This document shows positions 17,249 to 25,124 of a stretch of 64,000 nucleotides of DNA, piece by piece. The notes beneath the pieces are model-generated. The model did no database searches and was not told the DNA's origin. It saw only the letters and a program-made list of their open reading frames with translations. Source of the DNA: G963674835 sp963674835 (lineage in GTDB: Bacteria > Planctomycetota > Planctomycetia > Pirellulales > Thermoguttaceae). The stretch lies in assembly GCA_963674835.2 (NCBI GenBank), contig CAXXKC010000002.1, forward strand, positions 2,480,001-2,544,000, given 5' to 3'. The position numbers were made by a program, and so were the translations under genes. Numbering within the stretch: the first letter of the stretch is position 1; each line of letters opens with the position of its first letter.

Positions 17249-18459
17249 GACCGCTCCAATCGACGGGGCGAGACAGCGCGGGTCGGGCCGGAGCCGGGCG
17301 GCCCAAGGAGACTCTCAAACAACTGTAGATGCTTGCGGACCACTCTGGCAAGAGGAAACTCGGCCGCCGCCCGTTGACGGCCGGCCATCCCCAGTTCGAT
17401 CCCTAAATCCGGTTCTTTCAGCAGGCGCTGCATTGCTCCGGCCAGCGCGGACGCATCGCCGGGCGGTACCAGCAGGACGCCGCTGGAGGCGGAGAGTTGG
17501 CGGTGATCGGGCAGGTCGGTGGCGACCGTGGGGAGTCCGGCTGCCATTGCTTCGATCAGTGAGAGCGAGCCTCTGCCCTCGCGCGACGGCAGGACATAGA
17601 CGTCTGCGGCGGCCAGGATTTCCTCGATATCGTCGAATATTCCGGCCAGCAGTACGCGGCCCGTCAGACTCCGCAGCTCGATCTGCTCTCGCAGGGCCGT
17701 TTCGTAGGCCCCTTCTCCGACGAGCCAGAGGCGTGCCTGGGGCCAGTCGGCGGCGACGGTCTCCCACGCCGACAAGAGCACATCGAGCCCACGATCGTCG
17801 GTCAGCCGGCCGGCGTATACGACCAGCGGGGTCCACTGCGGCATGCGCATCGCGGGATGGCCGGCCCCGAGTGCGTCGCGCGCCGCGGCCTGGCGGTCCC
17901 AGCTAGGCGGCGGCGGGATCGGCACACCGTCTGGGATCTCGTGCGTTCGATCGGGAGGATAGCCGGCGGCTTTCAGTTCGCGAATCACGGCAGGCGTGGG
18001 ACCTACGAGGGCATCGGCTGCGAGGCAGCGTTTCTTGACGCCGTATCCGCCGCGAGCTTCCAACTGCCAAACGCAGTCGCCGTGGCGCCCGGTTTCCTCG
18101 GCGCGTAGGACGACCGGCCGGCGTCCTCGTACGGCCTTGATCGCCGCACCGGCCTCCTCCCTCAAGCCGGAGACATAGACCAGGTCGTACTCGTGGAAGT
18201 GGTTTCGCAGCCAGTGTTTGATCGCACGCGTGTACTGAAAGGTGGACCAGGACGTTCGCGGCGCTTCGGACAGACGCACGACCGGCACGTTGCCGTAGGC
18301 GAGTTCCTTGGGCCAGCGCGGGCTCCAACCGACGGTGAGGACCGTCGCTTGGCATCCGCAGTCGACGAGTTCGGCGGCCAACCTGGCCAGCGACTTGGTG
18401 GACCCACCGACCATGGGCCAGAACCGCCGCGCGATCAGCACCAGCCGAGGTGGCTTCAC
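17245..18459 (-). CDS. GT4-family glycosyltransferase
   Basis: A 404-aa GT-B enzyme. The open frame continues upstream, but that part reads as arginine/proline-rich noise; I choose the GTG at 18459, which gives VKPPRLVLIARRFWPMVGG, the canonical N-terminal strand and glycine loop of GT4 proteins. The donor region reads YVLPSREGRGSLSLIEAMA, with one extra residue between the two glutamates relative to EX7E. This GTG overlaps the TGA of the 49-aa ORF (18456-18458), and its own TGA overlaps the GTG of the next glycosyltransferase, forming a tight coupled array. Confidence 0.88.
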   Translation of the reverse strand: MKPPRLVLIARRFWPMVGGSTKSLARLAAELVDCGCQATVLTVGWSPRWPKELAYGNVPVVRLSEAPRTSWSTFQYTRAIKHWLRNHFHEYDLVYVSGLREEAGAAIKAVRGRRPVVLRAEETGRHGDCVWQLEARGGYGVKKRCLAADALVGPTPAVIRELKAAGYPPDRTHEIPDGVPIPPPPSWDRQAAARDALGAGHPAMRMPQWTPLVVYAGRLTDDRGLDVLLSAWETVAADWPQARLWLVGEGAYETALREQIELRSLTGRVLLAGIFDDIEEILAAADVYVLPSREGRGSLSLIEAMAAGLPTVATDLPDHRQLSASSGVLLVPPGDASALAGAMQRLLKEPDLGIELGMAGRQRAAAEFPLARVVRKHLQLFESLLGPPGSGPTRAVSPRRLERS

Positions 18460-18605
18460 CGCGCAGACTCCCGGGCGAGTTCTTCCGGGTCCAACGCCGC
18501 CAGGTAGGGCAGGTTGCGATACCGGTCGCCGTAGTGTTGGGCGATCTCGTGAGCCAGGCGGCCGATTCCCTCGCGGAGCTGCTCTTCGATGATCAGGGTC
18601 TTCAT
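18456..18605 (-). CDS. 49-aa ORF with HPRT-like N-terminus
   Basis: A small ORF starting at ATG 18605. Its first ~28 residues (MKTLIIEEQLREGIGRLAHE and on to YGDR) resemble the start of bacterial hypoxanthine phosphoribosyltransferase (Hpt), but the protein then diverges and ends after ALDPEELARESAR with none of the Hpt catalytic loops. Neither other frame restores an Hpt sequence downstream. Its TGA overlaps the GTG of the following GT4 gene, so it is plausibly translated as the first cistron of the glycan operon. It may be a decayed hpt start re-used as a leader peptide, or an unrelated short protein. Confidence 0.4.
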   Translation of the reverse strand: MKTLIIEEQLREGIGRLAHEIAQHYGDRYRNLPYLAALDPEELARESAR

Positions 18606-18660
18606 GGTATGGCACCGATGGCGATTGGACTGCTGGATGCGGTCCGCAACAGCGCGCATC

Positions 18661-18679
18661 CCGGCGTGTTCTACGCCGG
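18661..18679. repeat. Short perfect hairpin
   Basis: CCGGCGT (18661-18667) pairs with ACGCCGG (18673-18679) over a 5-nt loop, between the Lpt-like gene and the 49-aa ORF and just before repeat copy A. It may help terminate the kds/Lpt transcript; no T-run follows. Confidence 0.35.
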
Positions 18680-18688
18680 CACCGGCCG

Positions 18689-18785
18689 TTAGAGCGAGTT
18701 CGGCGTAACTGTAGCGTGTTTTTCGCTTTCGGAACCGTACAAACACGCCGCCGCGAACGCTACAGTCAAGGGCGACACGCACTAG
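18689..18785 (+). repeat. 97-bp palindromic repeat, copy A
   Basis: This is one of three same-length copies (the others at 52756-52852 and 59759-59855). By my column count it matches copy B at 85 of 97 positions and copy C at 77 of 97, with no indels. An internal GTAGCGT/ACGCTAC pair encloses a second GTGTTTC/GAAACAC-type pairing, and the element ends in CTAG. It lies between the Lpt-like gene stop and the 49-aa ORF. Confidence 0.85.
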
Positions 18786-18851
18786 CACGTAGAGTATAGC
18801 GCCTCAGGCGGCAATGGAACAGACGCGGCGCAGCTGGCTGTTCCGCACGCG

Positions 18852-21800
18852 TCATCGCGAGGAGGGCGGCTGCTGCAATTCGGCCTGGCGCTGGCCGTAG
18901 ACGTCGAGATTCATGGTCGACGGGTAGAAGATGATCTTTTGGGCGACATCGTGGAGGGGTTGTCCGCCGATGGTCTTCTGGTAGAAGAGTTCGACCGGAG
19001 TCGTGCCGTTCCAATCGAGTATCAGCTGGTCCTTGGCCTCGGCGTAGAGGATCTGGTGCGCCCGGGCAGTAAACGTGGCCCCCGTCAAGGTGGTGCCTTG
19101 CACGACGGCGTTCCCTTGTGCGGCCAGTTCGGCGGCCGAGCGCTTGGCGTCGGTCGGCAGCGGCACGTCGGCAACTCGCAGGGAGTCGCTGGTGAGCAAA
19201 GTGCAACCGGGTTTCGGGCCGTTGGGATCGGCCGAGTCCAGGCGGTCTTTCCAGGACGCCACGGGGCCATAGATGGCCTGAACGCCCTGGTGAAACGTGA
19301 CGGTGCGGTTGCGGACGTTGCCGGTGATGCCGTCCTGGAAACGCACGTTCAGATAGTGCAACTGTTTGTCCTTTGCCGCCGTGTTGGTCGGTGAAGGCGC
19401 CTCGGGAGCCGCGGCGGGCAGGCTACCCAAGGAGCCCAGCCCGGCGCTTCCGCGGCGCATGTCGGTGATGAAACCGGAGCCGTTGGCCGTGATTTCGCCC
19501 GTGATCAACTGGATGCGCAGGGCGTTGGTTTCGACGTGGGTTTGAGACGTTTGGTTGCCGGCTTCGACGCCGCGGTCGTCCATCACGACGCTGCCCTCGC
19601 AGGCGACTTGCTCGAGCACGGGGGGCGATTGCGGGCCCGTATCGGCGAAACGGATGGCGCGTTGGAAGGTAGCTTTCAAGACGTCGGTCTTCAGCTGGCG
19701 CTGTTGCAGGCTGGCTAGCACCGAGCCGTTGAACGAGGCGGTTTTGCCGTCGAAGTTCATTCCCTGTTGCCAGCGGATGTTCAGCGGGTTGGCGTTGGCG
19801 AGGGGGCGGCCCTCCAGGTCGCGGTCGATCAAGCGTTCCATGTCGCCCGCGCCGTCGATCCACAGCCGGTTCTGGCCGCGGTTGACGTTGATGTTCGCGC
19901 CGCGCATGACCAAGCCCTGCCCCTCGAAGCGAGCGGGGCGGCCGATGATCGTGGCGGCCGCATACGGCTGCGCGGCGTGCACCACGTGAATCTGGTCGCC
20001 GGTGATGACGACGGGACGCTGGTTGGGTTGCTCGGTGATGGTCTCGGCCAATCGCACATTGCCCTCGACCGTCAACTCCGACGGCTTCATCTCGGTGCCG
20101 CGAATCGTCACCAGCGCCTGCAGACGATTGGCGGCGACCTCGAAGTGATTCTTGGGGGCGCCGCTGTCGGTGGTCGGTGAAGCGGCCGGCGCTAAGGGGT
20201 TGGGGGAGCCCGGCGGCGAGAACGTCTTGGCCAACTGGGCGGCCAATTGGGCCTGTTCGAGCTGCGATTGCACACGGGCGGCAAAGCCACCTTGGGCGGC
20301 CATCTGCTGTTCGGCGGCCTCTTGGGCCGGGTCGGGCTCCTGGAACCAGACCTCGAGGACCTCGACGTTTCCGGAAAGCTGGCGCGAGTCGAGGCGCACC
20401 TGCCTGAGTGCGTTCATGCGATCGGGACGCGGGCGCGACGGTTGCCCGGGCGCTACGGGGGATTGCAGCAGCCGCAGGTGGATCTCGCCGGCGCTCAGGC
20501 TGCCGAAGGCGGGAAGGACGACTCTGGTGCCGCCGGTAAGAGAGATGACCTGTTGTTGTTCGTGGGGGCCCACCGAAAGCCGGCCGGTCCAATGGGCCTC
20601 GAATTGTTGGTCGGGCCGGTCCCCGGTGCGGGCCCGCATCCAACCTGGGCCGGGGGCCGACGCGAGGGACTGCCACTGTTGTTCGGCCGGCTGGTACTGG
20701 AAGCTGGGGGCGTGGATCTCGTTCGGCCCCTGTTGAAGCATCGCTTCGGGTGTGCCTCTGAGAAAGATCCGTCCGCTCCAGAGATCGTACTCGAGGCGAT
20801 TTCCGCGGGCCTCGAACTGCCGGCTTGGCGCATGGACGATGACCGGATTGCCGTCGGCCTCGATGCGTCGCGGTTGCAGATCGGTCAGCGCGGATGATTC
20901 AGCGGTGGCCGCCTCATCGGTTTGCGACGTTTCGGATGAGAGAAGGCGCCGGCGGGCAAAATCGATGGAGAGGACTTCGCAATTGAGCTGGTCGCTGGGG
21001 CCGTTCGGGTGCAACTGCAGGACGTTGACCTGGTCCTGCAGCCTGACTCGACGCTCGGTGACGCTGAATCGCATGGGTCCGCGCGCCGTAACCTCGACGA
21101 CGGCGGGCTCGGCTGCCGGGGCCTTTCCCGTACGGAGCGCGGCGGCGCCGGCCGGCGGTGGTCCCATCGTTTGATCCTGGTCGAACTCGAGGTGGAGGCG
21201 GTCGATGTGCCTGATTTCGACCCAGTCGATGCCCAGGATCTTGGGAGCGCGGTTTGTGGAGCCGGAGGGCACGTCCTGAAGGAGGCCGATCTGGAGATTG
21301 GTGCCCCGCCCATAGCTCTTTCCCCAACGGAAATCGACCGGACTGGTCGTTCCGACGCGATCGTTGGAGAGGTGAACGTTCTTGGTGACCACCAACAGGT
21401 CATCGCCCGGACCGGGGTCTTTGCCGGCGCTGCGGATGGTCACGGAGCCGAGCAAGTCGCCGCGTAGGAGGCCTTCGGGCTTGCCGCGGAGCAGATCGAA
21501 GCCTTTGTCGAACTGCAAGACGGCTCCCTGCGGCGCCTGCAGCACGATCGACCGGCGAATTCGTTCGGCCGGATTGTCGGCCGGCTCTGCGGGCGTGTAG
21601 ACGAGGGTGCACGGCTCGATCTTGTAGCTGCATCCGTCTTCGGTCGTGGCGTAGTTCTGCCAGAGCAGCTTGATGAGCGAGTTGTCCATCTCCAGGATCT
21701 TCGGCGCATTCAGCTCCCAGTCGCCCGGGCGAAAGAGGGGCTTCAGTTCGGCGACGCGTTCGCTCAACGCCCGTTGCGCGCTGGCTTGCTCGGCGGCGGT

Positions 21801-22052
21801 CAACCGTTCGATGCGCAGACTGTCGGCGGGCGGCTCGATCCAGGGGACGACGAGCAAAGCGTAGAGCCAGTACGCGAGAACCACAAACAGTAGGCTGCCG
21901 CCGACCCAGACGATGCGGGGCTTGGGAGTCGTGTCGCCAGGGGGCTTTCCTGCCTGCAGCCGTGGAGCCGGCGGCCGAATGGCGCTGCCGTCGCCCGCCT
22001 GGAGAGCGGTCGTAGCCGAGCGTGGCGACGTCCGGGCGAGCGTTTTGCCCAT
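18852..22052 (-). CDS. Very large LptC/LptA (OstA-like) LPS-transport protein
   Basis: A 1066-aa protein starting at ATG 22052 (MGKTLARTSPRS), 41 nt after the kdsC stop. One N-terminal membrane helix (about residues 48-68, VGGSLLFVVLAYWLYALLVV) is followed by a long stretch of beta-rich, OstA-like repeats. Typical blade-like segments are RGNRLEYDLWSGRIFLRG and, later, segments around VRLAETI, GANINVNRGQNRLW and AVVQGTTLTGATFTARAHQ. Topology matches LptC (anchor plus periplasmic jelly roll) joined to multiple LptA-like units. LptC and LptA are each about 190 aa in E. coli, so this is roughly five times larger. A proline-rich linker with AQLAAQLAKTF lies near residue 630. Its place behind kdsD and kdsC supports a role in LPS export, inferred rather than shown. 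Confidence 0.68.
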   Translation of the reverse strand: MGKTLARTSPRSATTALQAGDGSAIRPPAPRLQAGKPPGDTTPKPRIVWVGGSLLFVVLAYWLYALLVVPWIEPPADSLRIERLTAAEQASAQRALSERVAELKPLFRPGDWELNAPKILEMDNSLIKLLWQNYATTEDGCSYKIEPCTLVYTPAEPADNPAERIRRSIVLQAPQGAVLQFDKGFDLLRGKPEGLLRGDLLGSVTIRSAGKDPGPGDDLLVVTKNVHLSNDRVGTTSPVDFRWGKSYGRGTNLQIGLLQDVPSGSTNRAPKILGIDWVEIRHIDRLHLEFDQDQTMGPPPAGAAALRTGKAPAAEPAVVEVTARGPMRFSVTERRVRLQDQVNVLQLHPNGPSDQLNCEVLSIDFARRRLLSSETSQTDEAATAESSALTDLQPRRIEADGNPVIVHAPSRQFEARGNRLEYDLWSGRIFLRGTPEAMLQQGPNEIHAPSFQYQPAEQQWQSLASAPGPGWMRARTGDRPDQQFEAHWTGRLSVGPHEQQQVISLTGGTRVVLPAFGSLSAGEIHLRLLQSPVAPGQPSRPRPDRMNALRQVRLDSRQLSGNVEVLEVWFQEPDPAQEAAEQQMAAQGGFAARVQSQLEQAQLAAQLAKTFSPPGSPNPLAPAASPTTDSGAPKNHFEVAANRLQALVTIRGTEMKPSELTVEGNVRLAETITEQPNQRPVVITGDQIHVVHAAQPYAAATIIGRPARFEGQGLVMRGANINVNRGQNRLWIDGAGDMERLIDRDLEGRPLANANPLNIRWQQGMNFDGKTASFNGSVLASLQQRQLKTDVLKATFQRAIRFADTGPQSPPVLEQVACEGSVVMDDRGVEAGNQTSQTHVETNALRIQLITGEITANGSGFITDMRRGSAGLGSLGSLPAAAPEAPSPTNTAAKDKQLHYLNVRFQDGITGNVRNRTVTFHQGVQAIYGPVASWKDRLDSADPNGPKPGCTLLTSDSLRVADVPLPTDAKRSAAELAAQGNAVVQGTTLTGATFTARAHQILYAEAKDQLILDWNGTTPVELFYQKTIGGQPLHDVAQKIIFYPSTMNLDVYGQRQAELQQPPSSR

Positions 22053-22093
22053 GGGTGGTGACTCGATTCCTGGGTGTTTGGCCGTCGGAACTC

Positions 22094-22615
22094 TCAAATA
22101 CGGTATGCCTGGATTACGTCGTCCCAACGGCGCTGGGCCCTGAGTATGGTCTCGATGACCTCGCGAACGGCGCCCGCGCCGCCGCGGGTTTGGGTTACGA
22201 GTGCGGCCGTTTCGCGCAATTCGGCGCAGGCGTCGGCGACAGCCACTCCCAAGCCGACCATGCGAACCACCGGCATATCAGGCAAGTCGTCGCCGATGTA
22301 GCAGACTTGCGACGGTGCGAGGTGCAACTCGTCGAGGATCTGCCGTGCGGTCTTGAGTTTGTCGCCGGCGGCCTGGCGGACGATTTCGATTTGGAGTTCG
22401 GCCGCGCGCACTTTGACGATCTGCGAGCTTCGCAGCGTGATCAGTCCGAACCGGTAGCCGGCCTTTTGCCAGAGGCGGATTCCCATGCCGTCACGGATGT
22501 GGAACCGCTTGGTTTCGATTCCCTGGTTGTCGAACAGCAGGCTGCCGTCGGTCAAGACGCCGTCGACGTCGGCAAGGATCAGTTCAATCGGCTGACATCG
22601 CTCCTCAAGACTCAT
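22094..22615 (-). CDS. kdsC: 3-deoxy-D-manno-octulosonate 8-phosphate phosphatase
   Basis: A 173-aa HAD phosphatase of the C0 (capless) type that removes the phosphate of Kdo-8-P. The catalytic DxD is Asp16/Asp18 in ADVDGVLTDG, motif II is in LITLRSS, the Lys in DKLKTA, and motif IV reads CYIGDDLPD. Size matches tetrameric KdsC. The ATG is two nt after the kdsD stop, so the two are co-translated. Together they supply two steps of Kdo synthesis for lipopolysaccharide. Confidence 0.94.
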   Translation of the reverse strand: MSLEERCQPIELILADVDGVLTDGSLLFDNQGIETKRFHIRDGMGIRLWQKAGYRFGLITLRSSQIVKVRAAELQIEIVRQAAGDKLKTARQILDELHLAPSQVCYIGDDLPDMPVVRMVGLGVAVADACAELRETAALVTQTRGGAGAVREVIETILRAQRRWDDVIQAYRI

Positions 22616-22617
22616 GG

Positions 22618-23727
22618 TTACGCGTTCTCTTCAGGTTCGGGAAACAATCGGTATGCGGCAGGTCGTCCGCTGGTGTTGGTCGACGGCGGCGACGGTGTTG
22701 GCGATTCGTCCTCGAGTTGCTGCGGGAGCAGGCCGACCACATCGGTGACGTCGATCAGTCCGAGCGGCCTGCCGGCGGTGTCGACCACGGGTAGCTCGCT
22801 GATCTTCCTCTGTGCCATAAGCGTGACGGCGTCAGACATCATCGTTCCGCCCGTCACGACGACCGGCCGGGCCGTCATGACGTCGGAGATCGGTGAGTCG
22901 AGCTCGCGGTCGCGTCGTCCCTCGAACAGCCGTGCCAAATCGCTGTCGGTGAAGATGCCGGAGAGGCGGCCCTGATCGTCGACCAGCATGATGGCGCCGC
23001 TGCGGCGGCCGGGGCGGCTGAGGCTCACGAACACCTCGCGAACGCTGAGAGACTGGCTGGCCACGCGGCACTGGGCCAGCGGCCGCAAGTAGTGTTCCAC
23101 GCGGCTGAGCTTCCGGCCAAGCGCTCCGGCGGGGTGGAATCGGGCGAAATCCTCGTGCTGGAACTGGCGCATTCGGCTGGCAACCAGCGCCAAAGCGTCC
23201 CCGACGGCCAACATGGCGGTGGTGCTGCTGCTCGGAGCGAGGCCGAGCGAACCGGCTTCCTGGATGGGGCCCATTTCGATGGTGACCGTGGCCGCCTGGC
23301 CGAGGCTGCTCTCGGCGCGGGCCGTAATGGCCAGGACGGGGACGCGCATGTCGGCCAGGGACGGCAAGAGGCGGAGGATTTCCTCCGTTTCGCCGCTCTG
23401 GGACAGGACGAGGACGACGTCGAGGTGGTGAATGCGGCCGAGGTCGCCGTGGACGGCTTCGGCCGGGTGCAGCCAGTGGCTTCGCGTGCCCGTCGAGGCG
23501 AGCGTGGCCATGATCTTCTGGCCGATGAGCCCGGCTTTGCCGATGCCGCAGACGATCACGCTTCCCCGGCAGTCGTACAGGTACTGGACGGCACGGCAGA
23601 AGCGGTCGTCCAGTCGTCGTGCGACCTCCGAGAGGACCTCGCTTTCGGCGATGATAATCTGCCGAGCCAGGGCAAGTTGTTCGAGTCGGGTGAGTCCCCC
23701 AGAGGGAAGAGCGGCTTCCGTGCTCAT
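22618..23727 (-). CDS. kdsD: Arabinose-5-phosphate isomerase (KpsF/GutQ family)
   Basis: A 369-aa enzyme converting ribulose-5-phosphate to arabinose-5-phosphate, the first committed step toward Kdo. An N-terminal SIS domain (CGIGKAGLIGQKIMATLAS, then LSQSGETEE) is followed by two CBS domains (about 215-340, with VSLSRPGRRSGAIMLVDDQG and MAQRKISELPVVD). The C-terminal ~30 residues are a Pro/Ser-rich tail. AAGGGAA lies six nt before the ATG. A good sigma-70-type promoter stands about 60 nt upstream. It heads the kdsD-kdsC-Lpt-like operon. Confidence 0.93.
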   Translation of the reverse strand: MSTEAALPSGGLTRLEQLALARQIIIAESEVLSEVARRLDDRFCRAVQYLYDCRGSVIVCGIGKAGLIGQKIMATLASTGTRSHWLHPAEAVHGDLGRIHHLDVVLVLSQSGETEEILRLLPSLADMRVPVLAITARAESSLGQAATVTIEMGPIQEAGSLGLAPSSSTTAMLAVGDALALVASRMRQFQHEDFARFHPAGALGRKLSRVEHYLRPLAQCRVASQSLSVREVFVSLSRPGRRSGAIMLVDDQGRLSGIFTDSDLARLFEGRRDRELDSPISDVMTARPVVVTGGTMMSDAVTLMAQRKISELPVVDTAGRPLGLIDVTDVVGLLPQQLEDESPTPSPPSTNTSGRPAAYRLFPEPEENA

Positions 23728-23785
23728 CGAGTTCCCTTGGCGTTAACGCGTATCGCGCGAGGATTGGGACGGATAGGGTCGCCGA

Positions 23786-23814
23786 TTGTAACCCGGGCGG
23801 CCGATTGGGGCAAT
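23786..23814 (-). promoter_or_regulatory. Candidate sigma-70 promoter for the kdsD operon
   Basis: Read on the minus strand, TTGCCC (23814-23809) and TACAAT (23791-23786) are separated by exactly 17 nt. The -10 matches 5 of 6 and the -35 4 of 6 consensus positions. The -10 ends 58 nt before the kdsD ATG. Confidence 0.5.
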
Positions 23815-24014
23815 GTAAGGTCGGCCGCGAATACCATTTTGGAGTGGTATCGTTAAGTAAGATAGAGCTATTTCTTGGTGAATCGTGGGCCGGGCCGCGG
23901 GTCGCGTGGTTGCGGGTAGCCGATGCGGGGTTGGCAGACGGGCGGATGACCTCGGGCGACGTAGAATTGACGATCCGCGGGATGGTATTTGCGCCCCCCC
24001 GAAGGATCTATCCC

Positions 24015-24043
24015 TGGTCAGCGCGGAGCGGTTGCGATAAAAT
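24015..24043 (+). promoter_or_regulatory. Candidate sigma-70 promoter for fba
   Basis: TGGTCA (24015-24020) and TAAAAT (24038-24043) are spaced by 17 nt, matching 4 of 6 and 5 of 6 consensus positions. The fba ATG follows 92 nt after the -10, with GGAGGAG upstream of the start. Confidence 0.4.
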
Positions 24044-24134
24044 CGCCGGATTACAGCGCAGATGAAACGGAACGTCCGTATCGACCTACTTTTTTGCCGG
24101 TGGCGGTAGCACGCGCCGGAGGAGCTTTCGAACG

Positions 24135-25115
24135 ATGATCGTCACGACGAACGACCTTTTCCGACATGCTTATGGCAAGTATGCCGTAGGGGCGTACAAC
24201 ATCAACAATTTGGAACAGACCGTCGGCCTCTTCCGTGGCAACCTCGGCAAGTCGAAGTCGAACGAAGACGCGGTCAACGACGCGCTGGCCGCGCCGTTCA
24301 TCATCCAGATTTCCCGCGGTGCCCGAGGCTATACCGACAAGCGGTTCCTGGAAGCCATGATCCGCACTGCGGGAGAAGTGTTTCCGGAAGCGATCTTTGC
24401 GGTCCACCTCGACCACGGGACCGAGGAAGCCTGTTACGATTGCATCGACAGCGGCTTCTACAGCTCGGTGATGATCGACGCCTCGCATCACGAGTTTGCC
24501 GAGAACATCGAGATCACGAGCAGGGTCGTCGAGCGAGCCCACGCGAAGGGGATCGTGGTCGAGGCCGAGCTTGGGCAGCTTGGCGGCGTTGAAGAGGACG
24601 TGGTGGGAAGCGTTTGCCTGACGGAGCCCGACCAGGCGGCCGAGTTCATTCAGCGGAGCGGCTGCGACAGTCTGGCCGTGGCGATCGGCACGTCGCACGG
24701 TGCGTACAAGTTCACCGGCTCGCAGGGCCTTCACATGGACCGGCTGGCCGAGATTCAGAAGGCCGTGCCGGCCAACTTCCCGCTGGTTATGCACGGATCG
24801 AGCAGCGTGCCGAAGGAGTGGGTCGCCCGCATCAACAATGCCGGCGGTGCGATGAAGGACTCCAGCGGCGTGCCCGAGGATCAGTACCTGCCGGCCGCCA
24901 AGCTGGGCGTCTGCAAGGTGAACATCGACACCGACGGGCGGCTCGTGTGGTGTGCCATCTACCGCGAAACGTTCCGGGACAAGCCGGAAGATTTCGATCC
25001 GCGCACGCCTGGCAAGCCGTTCATGGCCGCGTACGCCGAGTACATCGCCCACAAAAACCAGAAGCTCGGTTCCGCCGGCGAGTTGGGCTCGGTCCGCAAG
25101 TCGCTGGGCAAGTAG
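24135..25115 (+). CDS. fba: Class II fructose-1,6-bisphosphate aldolase
   Basis: A 326-aa zinc-dependent aldolase cleaving fructose-1,6-bisphosphate to dihydroxyacetone phosphate and glyceraldehyde-3-phosphate. Visible motifs are YNINNLEQ near the N-terminus, AVHLDHG with the catalytic Asp and a zinc His, VVEAELGQLGGVEE, and the phosphate-binding VMHGSSSVP. A ribosome binding site GGAGGAG is present 11 nt before the ATG. It stands as a single gene, convergent with dprA nine nt after its stop. The related tagatose-bisphosphate aldolases share the fold, but the gene context gives no support for them. Confidence 0.93.
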   Translation: MIVTTNDLFRHAYGKYAVGAYNINNLEQTVGLFRGNLGKSKSNEDAVNDALAAPFIIQISRGARGYTDKRFLEAMIRTAGEVFPEAIFAVHLDHGTEEACYDCIDSGFYSSVMIDASHHEFAENIEITSRVVERAHAKGIVVEAELGQLGGVEEDVVGSVCLTEPDQAAEFIQRSGCDSLAVAIGTSHGAYKFTGSQGLHMDRLAEIQKAVPANFPLVMHGSSSVPKEWVARINNAGGAMKDSSGVPEDQYLPAAKLGVCKVNIDTDGRLVWCAIYRETFRDKPEDFDPRTPGKPFMAAYAEYIAHKNQKLGSAGELGSVRKSLGK

Positions 25116-25124
25116 TCCACTCGC

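Larger units (their letters stand above)
23728..24134. other. Divergent kdsD-fba intergenic region
   Basis: This 407-nt region carries promoters for both flanking genes (annotated separately) and a small ATACCA/TGGTAT hairpin (23831-23850). No gene is supported; the short plus-strand frame at 23805-24065 has no coding character. Confidence 0.6.

Noticed and set aside
16097..17377. Plus-strand 426-aa open frame opposite the glycosyltransferase
   Set aside because: Antisense shadow of a GT4 gene with intact motifs; no independent evidence.
18456..18788. Longer 110-aa version of the 49-aa ORF
   Set aside because: The first ~60 codons are repeat copy A read backwards; the same translated pattern appears at the other copies, so it is repeat sequence and not protein.
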